Shown here: positions 45,030 through 54,395 of the stretch, in pieces
Layout: the number at the start of each line of letters is the position of its first letter
Position numbering within the stretch: position 1 is the stretch's first letter
Assembly (NCBI GenBank): GCA_014655195.1
Contig: BNBH01000008.1
Span: forward strand, 1-64,000
Length of the DNA stretch: 64,000 nucleotides
Reading direction: 5' to 3'
Origin: Streptomyces cellulosae
GTDB taxonomy: Bacteria > Actinomycetota > Actinomycetes > Streptomycetales > Streptomycetaceae
Made by a program: the position numbers and the translations under genes
Notes under the pieces: model-generated
What the model saw: only the letters and a program-made list of their open reading frames with translations
What the model was told of the DNA's origin: nothing
Databases searched by the model: none

Positions 45030-47840
45030 GTGACCGTGCGACGGGACGACAAGGAGCCTGCCAGGTACCGCCCCGACCTGGTCATCGGCCGGGACGAGCT
45101 GTTCGCCGACGCCAGGGCGCAGCTCGCGCGCGGCGGCAGCGTGCTCCTGCACGGCCCGGCCGGAATAGGTAAATCGACCGTGCTGCGGGCACTTGCGGCG
45201 GAAAACGCCGCGGCGACCTCGCGCGTGTTGCGCTGCTCGGCCACGGAGTCCGAATCCCATCTGCCGTTCCTCGCGCTGGCCGACCTGTTCGGTCTGGTGC
45301 TGGACGAGGTGGCCCCCCGGCTGCCCGTCGCCCAGCGCACCGCCCTGGAGTCGGCGCTCACCGGGCGCGGCGAGTCCACCCTTCAGCGGGACGGTCTGGC
45401 GCTGCGGCTCGCGGTGCTGTCCACGCTGCGCGCGCTGTCCGCCGAGGGCCCCGTCCTCGTCGTCGCCGACGATCTCCAGTGGCTCGACCCGGCCAGCGCC
45501 GAACTGCTCGGTTTCGCCGCCCGCCGCCTGGGCGACAGCCCGGTCCGGATGCTGTGCGCGGTCCGCACGGAGGACGAGGAGTACGACCGCCACCTGCGCG
45601 CCTGTCCGCCGGACACGCTCGCCGTGCGGCTCGGACCGTTCTCCCGCACCGAGGTGTCCGCGCTGCTGGACCACCGCGGCTACACCAGCCTGTCCCGCTC
45701 CACCGTCCGTGACATCCACCGCACCAGCGGCGGCAACCCGCTGTTCGCGCTGGAGCTGGGCCGCGCCCTGGCGGAGAGCCCCACCCGGCCCCGGCCCGGC
45801 GAGCCGCTCCCGGTGCCGACCTCGCTGCGGGCGCTGGTCCTCAGCCGCCTGGAGATGCTGTCCGACGAGGCCCGCCGCACCCTGCTGGTGGCCAGCGCCG
45901 GCGCCCGCCCCACCCTCGCCCTGCTGCACGCGGCCGGGCGGGACAACGCGGAGGCCGAGACCGCCCAGGCGGCCTCCCTCGGGCTGCTCATCACCGACCC
46001 CGAGGACCCGGCGCTGCGCTTCACGCACCCGCTGATCTCCGCCGCCCTCTACGCGGAGGCCCCCGCGCGGGAGCGCCGCGCCGCGCACACCGCGCTGTCC
46101 ACGGCCGCCTCCGACCCGATCGAACGCGCCCGGCACCTGGCGCTCGCCTCCACCGGACCCGACCCGGAGGTCGCGGCCCGGCTCGCCGAGGCCGCCGCGA
46201 CGGCCCGCGACCGGGGCGCCCCCTCCGTCGCCGCCTCCCTCGGACTGCTCGCCGCCCGGCACACACCCGCCGACTCCGCGCCCGCCCCCGACGAACGGCG
46301 GCTCCAGGCCGCCGAGGACGCCATCACCGCCGGCGAGGTCGACCTCGCCCGCGACATCGCCCGCGAGGTGCTGACCCGCGCGACCGTGCCGGCCGAGCGG
46401 GTCCGGGCGTGGATGGTGGTCATCGAGGCGGCCGGGCAGGCGCTCGGCGAGGTCGACGCCGTGTTCCCGCAGGTGCTCGCCGACGCCGGGGACGACCCCC
46501 GGCTGCTCGCCCTGGTGCACTACCAGCTCGCCTGGCGGGAGGTCGTCGTCAACGGCGACTTCGCGAAGTCCCGTCAGGAGGCCGCGCACGCGGCGCGGCT
46601 GGCGGCCCGCGCCGGGGACCGGCGCACCGAGCTGATGGCGCTCTCCTTCCAGTCGTCCACCGAGACCCTCATGGGCCACCCGGACGCCCCCGCCACCATC
46701 CGGCGCGCGCTCCAGGAGCCCCAGGACCCCGACGTCGCCAGCCACCACAACGGCGCCGCGATGGCCCGGTTCCGCTGGCTGCTGATGAGCGACCAGCTCC
46801 CCGAGGCCCGTACGGCCATCACGGCGCTGCTGCGTGAGGCGCGGCGGCGCGGCATGGTCGAGAGCGAGGTGCACTTCTCCCGGCTGCTCGCCGACACCGA
46901 GCTGCGCTTCGGGCACTGCGGGCGCGCCCTCGACCTGGCCGGGGAGAGCCTGCGCCTGGCCCGCGACTCCGGCATCGGGGAGAGCGCGTCCGCGATGCTC
47001 GCCTCCGTCGCCGAGGCGTCCGGCGGGGACGTGGACCGGGCGCTCGCCCTGGCCCGCGAGTCCGCCGACCACGCCGAGGTGGACGGCGACCAGCTGTACC
47101 TGTCCCTCGCCCTGGCCGCCCTCGGCTACGCCCAGCTGGTGTCCGGGAACGCGCAGGCCGCCGTGCACTCGCTGCGCCGGGTGCGCGAGCTGGAGCACGG
47201 CATGGGCATCACCGACCCGGCGCGCGGCCGCTGGCAGGGCGACCTCGCCGAGGCGCTGGTGCGGATCGGCGAACCCGGCGAGGCCCAGGAGCTGATCAAC
47301 GTCACCCGGGTGCACGCGCTGCGGCTGAACCGGGCGAGCGTGCTGGCGGTCCTCGACCGCGCGGAGGCGCTGGTGCGCGCGGCACGGGGCGAACACCAGG
47401 CTGCCATCGCCCAGTTGACGTCGGCGCAGGAACGCCTGGCCAAGCTCGGCCACGGCCTGGAGGAGGCGCGCGCCGCCTTCGCGCGGGCCCGGCTGCGCTC
47501 CCGGACCCCCGGTCCCGCCGGGTACGACGAGGCGGCGCGGCTGTTCCGGCGGTGCCGTGCGCTGCCGTGGCTGCGGCAGGTCGACGCGGCCGTGGCGGCC
47601 GGACCGGCGGAGGCCGACCCGGTGCCCTCGGCGACACCGGCCGCGCTGGACGGGCTGGCGTCGATGGAGCGTCAGGTGGCGGCGCTGGTCATGGAGGGGG
47701 CGACCAACCGGGAGATAGCCGGGCGGCTCTTCATCAGCGTCAAGACCGTCGAGGCGACGCTCACCCGGGTCTACCGGAAACTGGGCATACGCTCCCGCGT
47801 GGACATCGTGCGGCTGGCGGCGGGGCGGCGGGCGCCGTAG
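45030..47840 (+). CDS. LAL-type LuxR regulator (large ATP-binding)
   Basis: A 936-residue LAL regulator. N-terminal AAA/STAND ATPase with Walker A GPAGIGKST (near 46-54) and Walker B VLVVADDLQWLD (near 145). A long helical TPR-like middle (about 330-850), and the C-terminal LuxR HTH (MERQVAALVMEGATNREIAGRLFISVKTVEATLTRVYRKL, about 880-920). GTG start with GGAGGGGAGC. A TAATAT -10-like hexamer lies at 44994. Such regulators often activate pathway-specific clusters; target here unknown. Confidence 0.9.
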   Translation: MTVRRDDKEPARYRPDLVIGRDELFADARAQLARGGSVLLHGPAGIGKSTVLRALAAENAAATSRVLRCSATESESHLPFLALADLFGLVLDEVAPRLPVAQRTALESALTGRGESTLQRDGLALRLAVLSTLRALSAEGPVLVVADDLQWLDPASAELLGFAARRLGDSPVRMLCAVRTEDEEYDRHLRACPPDTLAVRLGPFSRTEVSALLDHRGYTSLSRSTVRDIHRTSGGNPLFALELGRALAESPTRPRPGEPLPVPTSLRALVLSRLEMLSDEARRTLLVASAGARPTLALLHAAGRDNAEAETAQAASLGLLITDPEDPALRFTHPLISAALYAEAPARERRAAHTALSTAASDPIERARHLALASTGPDPEVAARLAEAAATARDRGAPSVAASLGLLAARHTPADSAPAPDERRLQAAEDAITAGEVDLARDIAREVLTRATVPAERVRAWMVVIEAAGQALGEVDAVFPQVLADAGDDPRLLALVHYQLAWREVVVNGDFAKSRQEAAHAARLAARAGDRRTELMALSFQSSTETLMGHPDAPATIRRALQEPQDPDVASHHNGAAMARFRWLLMSDQLPEARTAITALLREARRRGMVESEVHFSRLLADTELRFGHCGRALDLAGESLRLARDSGIGESASAMLASVAEASGGDVDRALALARESADHAEVDGDQLYLSLALAALGYAQLVSGNAQAAVHSLRRVRELEHGMGITDPARGRWQGDLAEALVRIGEPGEAQELINVTRVHALRLNRASVLAVLDRAEALVRAARGEHQAAIAQLTSAQERLAKLGHGLEEARAAFARARLRSRTPGPAGYDEAARLFRRCRALPWLRQVDAAVAAGPAEADPVPSATPAALDGLASMERQVAALVMEGATNREIAGRLFISVKTVEATLTRVYRKLGIRSRVDIVRLAAGRRAP

Positions 47841-47985
47841 GTGACCCGGATCACGGGGGAAGCGTGGTGCGTGCCACGATGGGTTCCCCGTTCCCTCCGT
47901 GACGGGCTTCCGAGGGTGTCGTAATCGGCCCACGTGACCGGAAACCGGCTGGTCCGGCCCCGGCGACCGAGGGTTTTCCCTGTCC

Positions 47986-48037
47986 AACTCCCTTAGGGGG
48001 TTCCCTCATTGGGGCGGCCCCGCGACCGGTTCTAGCG
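47986..48037 (+). promoter_or_regulatory. Palindrome and promoter in the 47841-48338 gap
   Basis: AACTCCCTTAGGGGGTT (47986-48002) is a 17-bp palindrome with one mismatch, of a NarL/LuxR-like shape. Just after it are TTGGGG (48009-48014) and, 17 bp later, TAGCGT (48032-48037), a plausible -35/-10 pair. The remaining 48141-48297 interval holds the small ORF; 47841-47985 shows nothing else. Confidence 0.45.
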
Positions 48038-48134
48038 TGTGACACGTGCCGATCGCCCGGGCGCACCGGGGCCCCACCCCGACGCCCGGCCCCCCACCCG
48101 AGAGCGACCCCCCACCGGCGACTGGAGGAGACCC

Positions 48135-48269
48135 ATGACAGGGCTCACCCGCACCAGACGGTCCGCCCCCGGACGCGCCACTGCCGCCGCGACCGACGCC
48201 GGCTCCTTCGCCGCCTCCTCTGTCCGCCCCGGCGTCACGCCGTGCCGTCGTCAGGGGCCGACCCCATGA
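48135..48269 (+). CDS. Possible small ORF (44 aa)
   Basis: A 44-codon frame directly after a strong ribosome-binding site (GGAGGAGACCC-ATG). The product is rich in Ser, Thr, Arg and Ala with one Cys near the end (SVRPGVTPCRRQGPTP). It lies ~100 bp after a plausible promoter with a LuxR-like operator and is followed by a strong terminator, so a transcript is likely; whether it encodes a peptide or an RNA is open. Confidence 0.4.
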   Translation: MTGLTRTRRSAPGRATAAATDAGSFAASSVRPGVTPCRRQGPTP

Positions 48270-48297
48270 GTTCCTGAGCAACCCTCAGGTCACGACC

Positions 48298-48340
48298 AGG
48301 GGGCGTTGCGGGCTTCCACGAGCAGCCCGCAGCGCCCCCT
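48298..48340. terminator. Strong bidirectional terminator
   Basis: AGGGGGCGTTGCGGGC (48298-48313) pairs with GCCCGCAGCGCCCCCT (48325-48340) over 16 bp with one G-U/mismatch position; the right arm covers the stop codon of the convergent gene. Confidence 0.8.
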
Positions 48341-49478
48341 ATCCAATGCCGTCCCAGGTGTCCCGTACCGTCCCGAAGCGGATGTCGTACGCCTCCCCCG
48401 GGTGCAGGACCGCGAGCATCCGCTCCGCCTCCTCCGTGATCTCCGCCCGCCGTGCCCGGTCGAGGCGGCCGAACGGCTCGATCACGAGGGCGTCGTCGTC
48501 CGGCCGCCACAGTCCCGCCAGGACCCCGTCCACCAGCAGGGTGCGGTAGGCGATGTTCCCCTGCCAGTGCCGGCCCTTCAGCTCGGGCGGCACCACGCGG
48601 GTGCGGTCGGCGTGGGAGAGCAGCAGGTTGTCGAACTCGGGCAGGAAGCGGGGCGGGGCCGGGGTGCCGGGGTCCGGGCGCGGCGCGTCGGGGAGGTCGA
48701 AGAGCTCGGCGCCGCTCTCGTCCCGGAAGGTGACGAGCCGGGGCCGCAGGCGCTCGAAGGCGTCACGGAGGCGGGTGAGCCCGGCCCAGGTCTGCATGTC
48801 CTTCACGGACGCGGGACCGAACGCGGCGAGGTAGCGCAGCGCGGTGCCGTCCGGGTCGGGCGCGGGTTCGGCGGGCCGGCCCAGCCAGTGCTCGGCGGTG
48901 GTCAGCCGGACCTGGCCGCTGCGGCCCCACAGCCCGCGCGGGGTGACCTGCACGAGCGGGAGTTTGCAGCGGGCGGCGACGGAGAGGGCCTGCGGGTCGG
49001 CGTCCGGCCAGTCCTCCAGGAGCGCCTCGCGCAGCTCCTTCATGGTGCGCGGCTCCTCCTCGACGAGGGCGCGCGCCTTGGCGGCGAGGCGGTCCAGGTC
49101 GACCCCGGCGAGCCCGGCACGGAACTGGTGCAGTTCCCGGTCGCGGGCGGGCTGCACCAGGGGGCGCAGGGTGAGGCAGTCCTCGGCGGTGTGGGTGTGG
49201 ATGGTCGAGCGCAGGGTGACGATGCGGACGATCTCGCGGTCGGCCATGGGCCGGGACAGGTCGTCCGGGGTGAAGCCGTCGAGGCGGGCGGCGAGGGCGT
49301 GGTAGGGCGGCTTGACGTTCTGCGCCTGGAGGCCGACCAGGTGCTCGACGGCGGCCGTCGCGGACATCGGGGAGCGGCTCAGCAGGAGCTGCCGGGCCAG
49401 GGTCGCCCGGTTCAGCGCGCGGGGGCCGAGGACGGGCGGCGACGGCGGGGCGGCGGTGGTCCGCTTCGACTTCGTCAT
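48339..49478 (-). CDS. AlkZ-family DNA glycosylase-like winged-helix protein
   Basis: A 379-residue HTH_42 (winged helix DNA-binding) protein. The EHLVGLQAQNV segment (near 45-56) contains the QxQ motif that carries the catalytic glutamines in AlkZ/AlkX/YcaQ glycosylases, which excise alkylated bases and unhook interstrand crosslinks. Other landmarks: LRSTIHTHTAED and LLPEFDNLLLSHADR (FLPEFDNLLLSH). Three winged-helix repeats are expected. Cytoplasmic or nucleoid. Subfamily (AlkX versus AlkZ) not resolved. Confidence 0.82.
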   Translation of the reverse strand: MTKSKRTTAAPPSPPVLGPRALNRATLARQLLLSRSPMSATAAVEHLVGLQAQNVKPPYHALAARLDGFTPDDLSRPMADREIVRIVTLRSTIHTHTAEDCLTLRPLVQPARDRELHQFRAGLAGVDLDRLAAKARALVEEEPRTMKELREALLEDWPDADPQALSVAARCKLPLVQVTPRGLWGRSGQVRLTTAEHWLGRPAEPAPDPDGTALRYLAAFGPASVKDMQTWAGLTRLRDAFERLRPRLVTFRDESGAELFDLPDAPRPDPGTPAPPRFLPEFDNLLLSHADRTRVVPPELKGRHWQGNIAYRTLLVDGVLAGLWRPDDDALVIEPFGRLDRARRAEITEEAERMLAVLHPGEAYDIRFGTVRDTWDGIG

Positions 49479-49656
49479 GCGGTCACGCTAGCGAGGACCC
49501 AGGCCGGATTCCGTCCTCTTTCGCCGTCCCGGACAGCCGTCCCTTTCCTGGACAAGACGCGGCGGAGTGTAACGCCGTGACCGTCCGGCGGCGCTGAACC
49601 TACGGGGCCGGAAATCCGGCCCCGCTGCACGAGATCCCCCACGAAGGAAAGACCCC

Positions 49657-50201
49657 ATGACTTCCTCCGCCCCCTCCCCCGACGACCTCCCGGTCTACGA
49701 CAGACTCGTGCGCGAGCGCGGTGACGTCGTGGCCGAGGTCCGCGAGGTGGCCGAGCGGACCCAGTTCGAGGTCCGCCAGGCGCTGGCGGGCACCGTCCGT
49801 CCCCGGCCGCCGCAGAACGGCCCGCGCCAGCATCAGGGTCCCGGCGGGCCCCGCCACCCGCAGGGCGGCCCGCGCCAGCCGCAGGGGGACCCCGGCAGCA
49901 GCAGGGGCAGGGCTCGCCTCAGGGGCAGGGGCAGGACCAGGGACCCGGACAGCCGCAGGGGGGTCAGCGGCCGCCGCAGGGGTCCGAACTTCCCCGGAGT
50001 CCCGGACAGCAGCAGGGTCCCGGCCCGCAGGGGGGTGCTGGCCCGCAGGGTTCCGGTCCGCAGGGTCCCGGTCCGCAGGGGGGCGGTCCGCAGGGGGGTG
50101 GTCCGCGTGCGTACGAGGACGGGCCCCGGCAGGACGGGGACGGCCCGCAGGACGGCGGCGCCGGGCGCCACGAGGAGCAGCGGCGCCCCGACGCCGGCTG
50201 A
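49657..50201 (+). CDS. Pro/Gly/Gln-rich protein, frameshifted
   Basis: The ordered N-terminus (about 1-48, MTSSAPSPDDLPVYDRLVRE and EVREVAERTQFEVRQAL) continues as a Pro/Gly/Gln repeat region (PRQPQG). After the G5 run at 49884-49888 the coherent PQG-type repeat (GPQGSGPQGPGPQGGG) lies in another frame, which ends in a sensible EEQRRPDAG stop at 50199-50201. One missing G restores a single ~180-residue protein. As sequenced, the first frame gives an Arg-rich tail to 50208. Unknown function; could be error or decay. Confidence 0.6.
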
Positions 50202-50286
50202 CCCCTGAACCCCGCCGTATCCGGTTCCGCTCCCTGATCGCGCGCGTGCCGATTGCCGTCGCGCCGGGAGGGGCACTCGGTGCGCC

Positions 50287-51216
50287 GTGCACCAGCGAAG
50301 CCAGACAGCACCGCGCAGGGTCCTGCTGACCGGGTGGTTCAGCTTCCGCGACGGGGAGGCCACCGCCGGGGACGTCCTGGCCCTGCACCGGGTCGAGACG
50401 GTTCTGCGCGGGTCCGGCACGCCGTACGACATCGCCTGGAGCCCCGGCTTCCGGCCGGACGCGCTGCACCTCGACGACGTACGTCCCCACGACTACACGC
50501 ACCTCGTGTTCGTGTGCGGGCCGCTGCACGGGCCGCAGGTGGAGGAGCTGCACCGGCGGTTCGCGCACTGTGTGCGGATCGCCGTGGGGACGTCGGTGAT
50601 CGACCCGGAGGAGCCGGCGGTCACCGGGTTCCACCGGGTGCTGGCCCGGGACGCGCCGGGCCGTGCGCCCACCGAGGACCTGGCGGCCCGCGCGCCCGCC
50701 GTGCCGCCGCGGCCGGTGGTGGGGGTGATCCTCACCCACGGGCAGCACGAGTACGGGGCGCAGCGTCGGCACGGGGAGGTCGCGGAGCGGGTGACGCACT
50801 GGCTGGCCGGGAAGGACTGCGCGCGGCTGGAGCTGGAGACGCGGCTGGACACCCGGGACTGGCATCTGAACGCGACGCCGGCGCAGGTGCAGTCGGTGCT
50901 GGCGCGGCTGGACCTGGTGGTCACCGACCGGCTGCACGGGCTCGTGCTGGCCCTGCGGGTCGGCACGCCGGTGATCGCGATCGACCCGGTGGCCGGCGGC
51001 GCGAAGGTGACGGCGCAGGCGCGGGCCTGCGGGTGGCCGGCGCTGCTGCGGGCGGAGCAGGTGGACGAGCGGCGGCTGGACCGGTGGTGGGACTGGTGTC
51101 TGACCTCGGGCCGGGTGGCGGCGCGGCAGGCGCGTGAGACGTTCCGCGAGGGGCGGCCGGAGGACGGGGCGGACCACTTGCTGGAGGCGCTGACGTCGGG
51201 CGCGGGCGCCGGTTAG
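50287..51216 (+). CDS. Polysaccharide pyruvyl transferase family protein
   Basis: A 309-residue soluble protein of the pyruvyl-transferase/WcaK-like fold: RVLLTGWFSFRDGEATAGDVLALH at the start and DLVVTDRLHGLVLALRVGTPVIAIDP (the TDRLHG signature) near 215-240. Members add pyruvate ketals to surface sugars, though the actual reaction of orphan copies is rarely known. It lies next to the glycosyltransferase cluster but on the other strand. The GTG start is only weakly supported (GGAGGGG 13 bases upstream). Confidence 0.82.
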   Translation: MHQRSQTAPRRVLLTGWFSFRDGEATAGDVLALHRVETVLRGSGTPYDIAWSPGFRPDALHLDDVRPHDYTHLVFVCGPLHGPQVEELHRRFAHCVRIAVGTSVIDPEEPAVTGFHRVLARDAPGRAPTEDLAARAPAVPPRPVVGVILTHGQHEYGAQRRHGEVAERVTHWLAGKDCARLELETRLDTRDWHLNATPAQVQSVLARLDLVVTDRLHGLVLALRVGTPVIAIDPVAGGAKVTAQARACGWPALLRAEQVDERRLDRWWDWCLTSGRVAARQARETFREGRPEDGADHLLEALTSGAGAG

Positions 51217-51278
51217 GGCGCGGAGGCTCCGGGCACCCGGAACGCACGTCCACCCTGGCGGTCGTTGGAGGAGAGACG

Positions 51279-51620
51279 GTGTCCCTCGGTCGGCTCCCTG
51301 AACACGAACAGCACATCCTCGACGAGATCGAGCGGTCGCTGCGGCGCGACCGCCGCCTCAACCGGCTGCTGCGGGGCCGGCGCGCCCGCCGCGGCCCCGA
51401 CCTGAAGCGCTTCGCGGCCCGCATGACCCGCCGCGGCCCACGCGGCCGGACGGTCGCCCTCCTGGTCGTGCTGTCGGTGGCCCTGATGGTGACGGGCCTC
51501 GTCACGGCGGCTCCGTGGGCGATCTGGACGTTCGCGGTGGTGTGGCCGGTGGTGGTCTTCATGGGCTTCCGCCTGCTGTCCCGCTGGTCGGGCGACGCGG
51601 GGCCGCCCGACGGGCGTTGA
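51279..51620 (+). CDS. DUF3040 membrane protein
   Basis: A 113-residue protein with the DUF3040 start LPEHEQHILDEIERSL and two membrane helices (about 59-80 and 83-103). Typical small actinobacterial membrane protein of unknown role. GTG start with GGAGGAG 6 bases upstream. Confidence 0.88.
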   Translation: MSLGRLPEHEQHILDEIERSLRRDRRLNRLLRGRRARRGPDLKRFAARMTRRGPRGRTVALLVVLSVALMVTGLVTAAPWAIWTFAVVWPVVVFMGFRLLSRWSGDAGPPDGR

Positions 51621-51631
51621 GGAGCCGCGGG

Positions 51632-51659
51632 CGCGGAGCGGCACGGGCGGGGCTCCGCG
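51632..51659. terminator. Hairpin between convergent genes
   Basis: CGCGGAGC and GCTCCGCG form an 8-bp stem with a 12-nt loop between the DUF3040 gene and the end of the glycosyltransferase operon. Confidence 0.5.
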
Positions 51660-51670
51660 GGCACCCGCGT

Positions 51671-52567
51671 TCAGCCCAGGTAGCGCCGCGCCTTCGACGC
51701 CCGTTGGGCCGGTTCCAGGAGGCGCAGGCGGGACTCGACCTCCGGGGGGAGGACGCGGCGTTCGCGGAGGATCCAGGGGAGTGCCGCCGCCGCCTCCGTG
51801 AAGGCGAGGAGCGACGTCGAGTCGCGCGGGACCGTGCGGGCCAGGTCGAGGGTGCGGCGCAGGGCGGGGACGACCGGGCGGCGGAGCCAGGTGAACCACA
51901 GGGTGTTGCGGATGCCGTGGCGGCGGCGCAGGGTCGCGTCGCGGGCCTCCGACGCGTGGTGGTGGATGGTGAGGTGGTCGGCGTAGACGAGCCACCAGCC
52001 GTCGGCGGCGAGGTCGGCGGCGAGCAGTTCCTCCTCCCCGCCGAGCCACAGCTTGGGGTGGAAGCCGCCCGCCTTACGGAAGGCGTCCGTGCGCAGGACG
52101 GTCGCGGCGGCGAGGAAGGAGCCGAGGGCGGGTCCTGGCAGCCACGGCGGTCCCGGCACGGGCGACTCGCGCAGCTCGCGCACGATGGGGTCCTCGGTGC
52201 CGTGCGGCTCGACGACGATGCGGGCGGTGACGGAGACGACGGCCGGGTGGCGGTCGAGGAGGTCGGCGGCGCCGGTGAGGGAGCCGGGCGCCCACCAGGA
52301 GTCGTCGTCGCAGAAGGCGACGTACGGGGTGGTGACCTCGCCGACCGCGAGGTTACGGCCGACCGCGCCGAGGTTGCGGCCGGGGCGCAGCAGCCGTGCC
52401 TCCGGGTGGTGGCGGGCGACGGCGTCGGCGGTGCCGTCGGTGGAGGCGTTGTCGGTGACGATCACCTCGGGCCGTTCGGGGAGTTCGGCGAGCCGGTCGA
52501 GGGTGCGCAGCAGTTCACGGCGGCGGTTGTGGGTGATGACGACGACGGTGGTGCGGAGGTCGGTCAT
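51671..52567 (-). CDS. Family 2 glycosyltransferase
   Basis: A 298-residue GT-A transferase: TVVVITHNRRRELLRTL, TDNASTDGT (UDP-binding), AFCDDDSWW (DxD-like metal site) and the acceptor-side GGEEELLAADL. It is about 60% like the next gene upstream in layout (they share DDDSWWxPG) and probably arose by duplication. Last gene of the seven-gene operon; 4-bp overlap with its neighbour. Substrates unknown. Confidence 0.88.
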   Translation of the reverse strand: MTDLRTTVVVITHNRRRELLRTLDRLAELPERPEVIVTDNASTDGTADAVARHHPEARLLRPGRNLGAVGRNLAVGEVTTPYVAFCDDDSWWAPGSLTGAADLLDRHPAVVSVTARIVVEPHGTEDPIVRELRESPVPGPPWLPGPALGSFLAAATVLRTDAFRKAGGFHPKLWLGGEEELLAADLAADGWWLVYADHLTIHHHASEARDATLRRRHGIRNTLWFTWLRRPVVPALRRTLDLARTVPRDSTSLLAFTEAAAALPWILRERRVLPPEVESRLRLLEPAQRASKARRYLG

Positions 52568-53439
52568 GCGGTGGCCCCTTCCGCTTCCAGCCGCCGGGCG
52601 GCGCGCTCCACGTGCGGGGGCAGCGGCCGGCGGGCGCGCAGGGCGGCGGGCAGCAGGGCGAAGGTCTGGCGCAGGGCGCACCGGGCGGTCGTGTCGGCGC
52701 GGGCCTCGGCGGCGAGGGCGCCGGTGCGGGCCAGGGCGTGCCGGACGGGGCGGCGCAGCCACGCGGTGAGCACTTCGTTGCGGCGCTGCTGGGCGGGCCG
52801 GCCGGGGCGTCCGGAGGTGGCCGGGTGGTGGTGGGCGACGACGTCGGGGCAGTGGGTGACGCCCCAGCCGCGCGCGGCGAGGTCGTAGGCGAGGCAGGTC
52901 TCCTCGCCGCCGAAGAACAGCACCCGGTGGAAGCCGCCCGCGTCGAGGTAGGCGGCGCGGCGGACGACGGCGGCGCAGGCGAGGAAGCCGAGCACCTGGA
53001 CGCCGGGGAGGTCGGTGGCGGGGCCGAGGGGGGAGCGGGCGAGGAGGTCGTTGAGCGGGTCCTCGGCGTTCTCGGGGCCGACGAGGGTGTGGGCGGCGAT
53101 CAGTCCGAGCCGGGGATGGGCGTCGAACAGGCCTGCGGCGAGGGCGAGCGCGCCGGGCTCCCACCAGGAGTCGTCGTCGGCGAACGCGATGTACGGGGTG
53201 TCCAGGGCGCGGGCGCCGTGGTTGCGGGCGAGGGCGCCGTGGTTGCGGGTGAGGGCGAGGACCCGTACGTGGGGGAAGTCCCGGGCGACCATGGCTCGGG
53301 TGCCGTCGGTGGAGGCGTTGTCGACGACGAGGATCTCGGGCCGTTCCGGCAGGTCGGTGAGGTGCCGCAGGGTGACCGCGAGGCGGTCGCGGCGGTTCCG
53401 GGTGGCGATGACGACGCCGACGCGGTGTGGGCGGGTCAT
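52564..53439 (-). CDS. Family 2 glycosyltransferase
   Basis: A 291-residue GT-A transferase paralogous to the downstream one: VGVVIATRNRRDRL, VDNASTDGT, AFADDDSWWEPGAL and FGGEETCLAYDLAARGW. The direct-repeat NHGALARNHGAR is unusual. Starts overlap neighbours by 4 bp. Likely adds a sugar to the same glycan as its partner. Confidence 0.88.
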   Translation of the reverse strand: MTRPHRVGVVIATRNRRDRLAVTLRHLTDLPERPEILVVDNASTDGTRAMVARDFPHVRVLALTRNHGALARNHGARALDTPYIAFADDDSWWEPGALALAAGLFDAHPRLGLIAAHTLVGPENAEDPLNDLLARSPLGPATDLPGVQVLGFLACAAVVRRAAYLDAGGFHRVLFFGGEETCLAYDLAARGWGVTHCPDVVAHHHPATSGRPGRPAQQRRNEVLTAWLRRPVRHALARTGALAAEARADTTARCALRQTFALLPAALRARRPLPPHVERAARRLEAEGATA

Positions 53440-54395
53440 GGGGCGGGCTCCTCGGGTGCGGGAAGGCGGTGCAGGGCGTCCAGCACCTCGTCGGGGGTGA
53501 TGCGCAGCAGCGCCGGGCCGGGGCGGCGGGCGTGCGGGTCGCCCTCGGGGCCGTGCCACAGGGCGATGTGCCGGGGGTGCGGGGGCGGGCCCCAGTGGCT
53601 CGGCGGGACGGGCCCGAACAGGGTGACGGTGGGCGTGGCGTGGGCGACGGCGAGGTGGGCGACGCCGGTGTCGCCGCTGACGACCGCGCGGGCTCCGGCG
53701 ATCACGGCGGACAGCCGGTGGAAGGGCAGGCCGCCGGAGAAGACGTCCGTGTCGGGCAGCCGGGCCTCCTTGGCGAGCCGGGCCACGAGGTCGGCCTCGT
53801 GCGCGCCCCCGGTGACCGCGACGCGCAGCCCCCGGTCGCGGAGGTCGGCGGCGACGGCGGCGTACCGCTCGACGGGCCAGCAACGCGCGGGCGCGCCTGC
53901 GCCGGGGTGCAGGACGACCGCGCCGGGGGCGGGCGAGGGGGTGTGCGGGCGGGGCAGCCGCAGGTCGGCGGGGTCGGCGTCGAGGCCGTAGAAGGTCAGC
54001 AGCCGGCACCAGCGGTCCCGTTCGTGTTCGTCGCGGTGCCAGGGCGGGCCCTCGATGTCGGGGGTGTCCGGGTGCGCGAAGGCGAACAGCCGGGCGGGGC
54101 GCAGGGCGTGGAGGAGGCGGTGGCTGGGCGGGCCGTTGCCGTGGAGGTCGACGGCGACGGCCGGGGGCGGCCCGGTCCAGTCGAGGGTGCGGGGGACGGC
54201 CCGGCCGGGCGCGGAGGCGGGCAGCAGCCGGTCGACGGCCCCGGTCGCCTCGGCGACCGGGGCGAGGCCGGCGGGCGCGGCCAGCACGATCTCGTGGCCC
54301 GGGAAGCCGCGTCGCAGCGCCCGCAGCGCGGGCACCCCGGCGAGCAGGTCCCCGAGCCCGAGCGCCCGCAGCACGAGCACCCGGGGGGAGCTCAT
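53436..54395 (-). CDS. Family 9 (heptosyltransferase-like) glycosyltransferase
   Basis: A 319-residue GT-B protein: VLVLRALGLGDLLAGVPALRAL at the start, VVLHPGAGAPARCWPVERYA in the linker, and SGDTGVAHLAVAHATPTVTLFGP near the C-terminus, the conserved nucleotide-sugar site of ADP-heptose transferases. Gram-positive members act on other sugars too. Overlaps both neighbours by 4 bp. Confidence 0.87.
   Translation of the reverse strand: MSSPRVLVLRALGLGDLLAGVPALRALRRGFPGHEIVLAAPAGLAPVAEATGAVDRLLPASAPGRAVPRTLDWTGPPPAVAVDLHGNGPPSHRLLHALRPARLFAFAHPDTPDIEGPPWHRDEHERDRWCRLLTFYGLDADPADLRLPRPHTPSPAPGAVVLHPGAGAPARCWPVERYAAVAADLRDRGLRVAVTGGAHEADLVARLAKEARLPDTDVFSGGLPFHRLSAVIAGARAVVSGDTGVAHLAVAHATPTVTLFGPVPPSHWGPPPHPRHIALWHGPEGDPHARRPGPALLRITPDEVLDALHRLPAPEEPAP

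Noticed and set aside
44925..47987. Thousand-codon minus-strand frame opposite the LAL regulator
   Set aside because: Product is Gly/Arg/Gln-rich low complexity with no domain; the plus strand has Walker and HTH motifs.
48135..48269. Lanthipeptide precursor
   Set aside because: Only one Cys and no lanthionine synthetase or transporter genes in the window.
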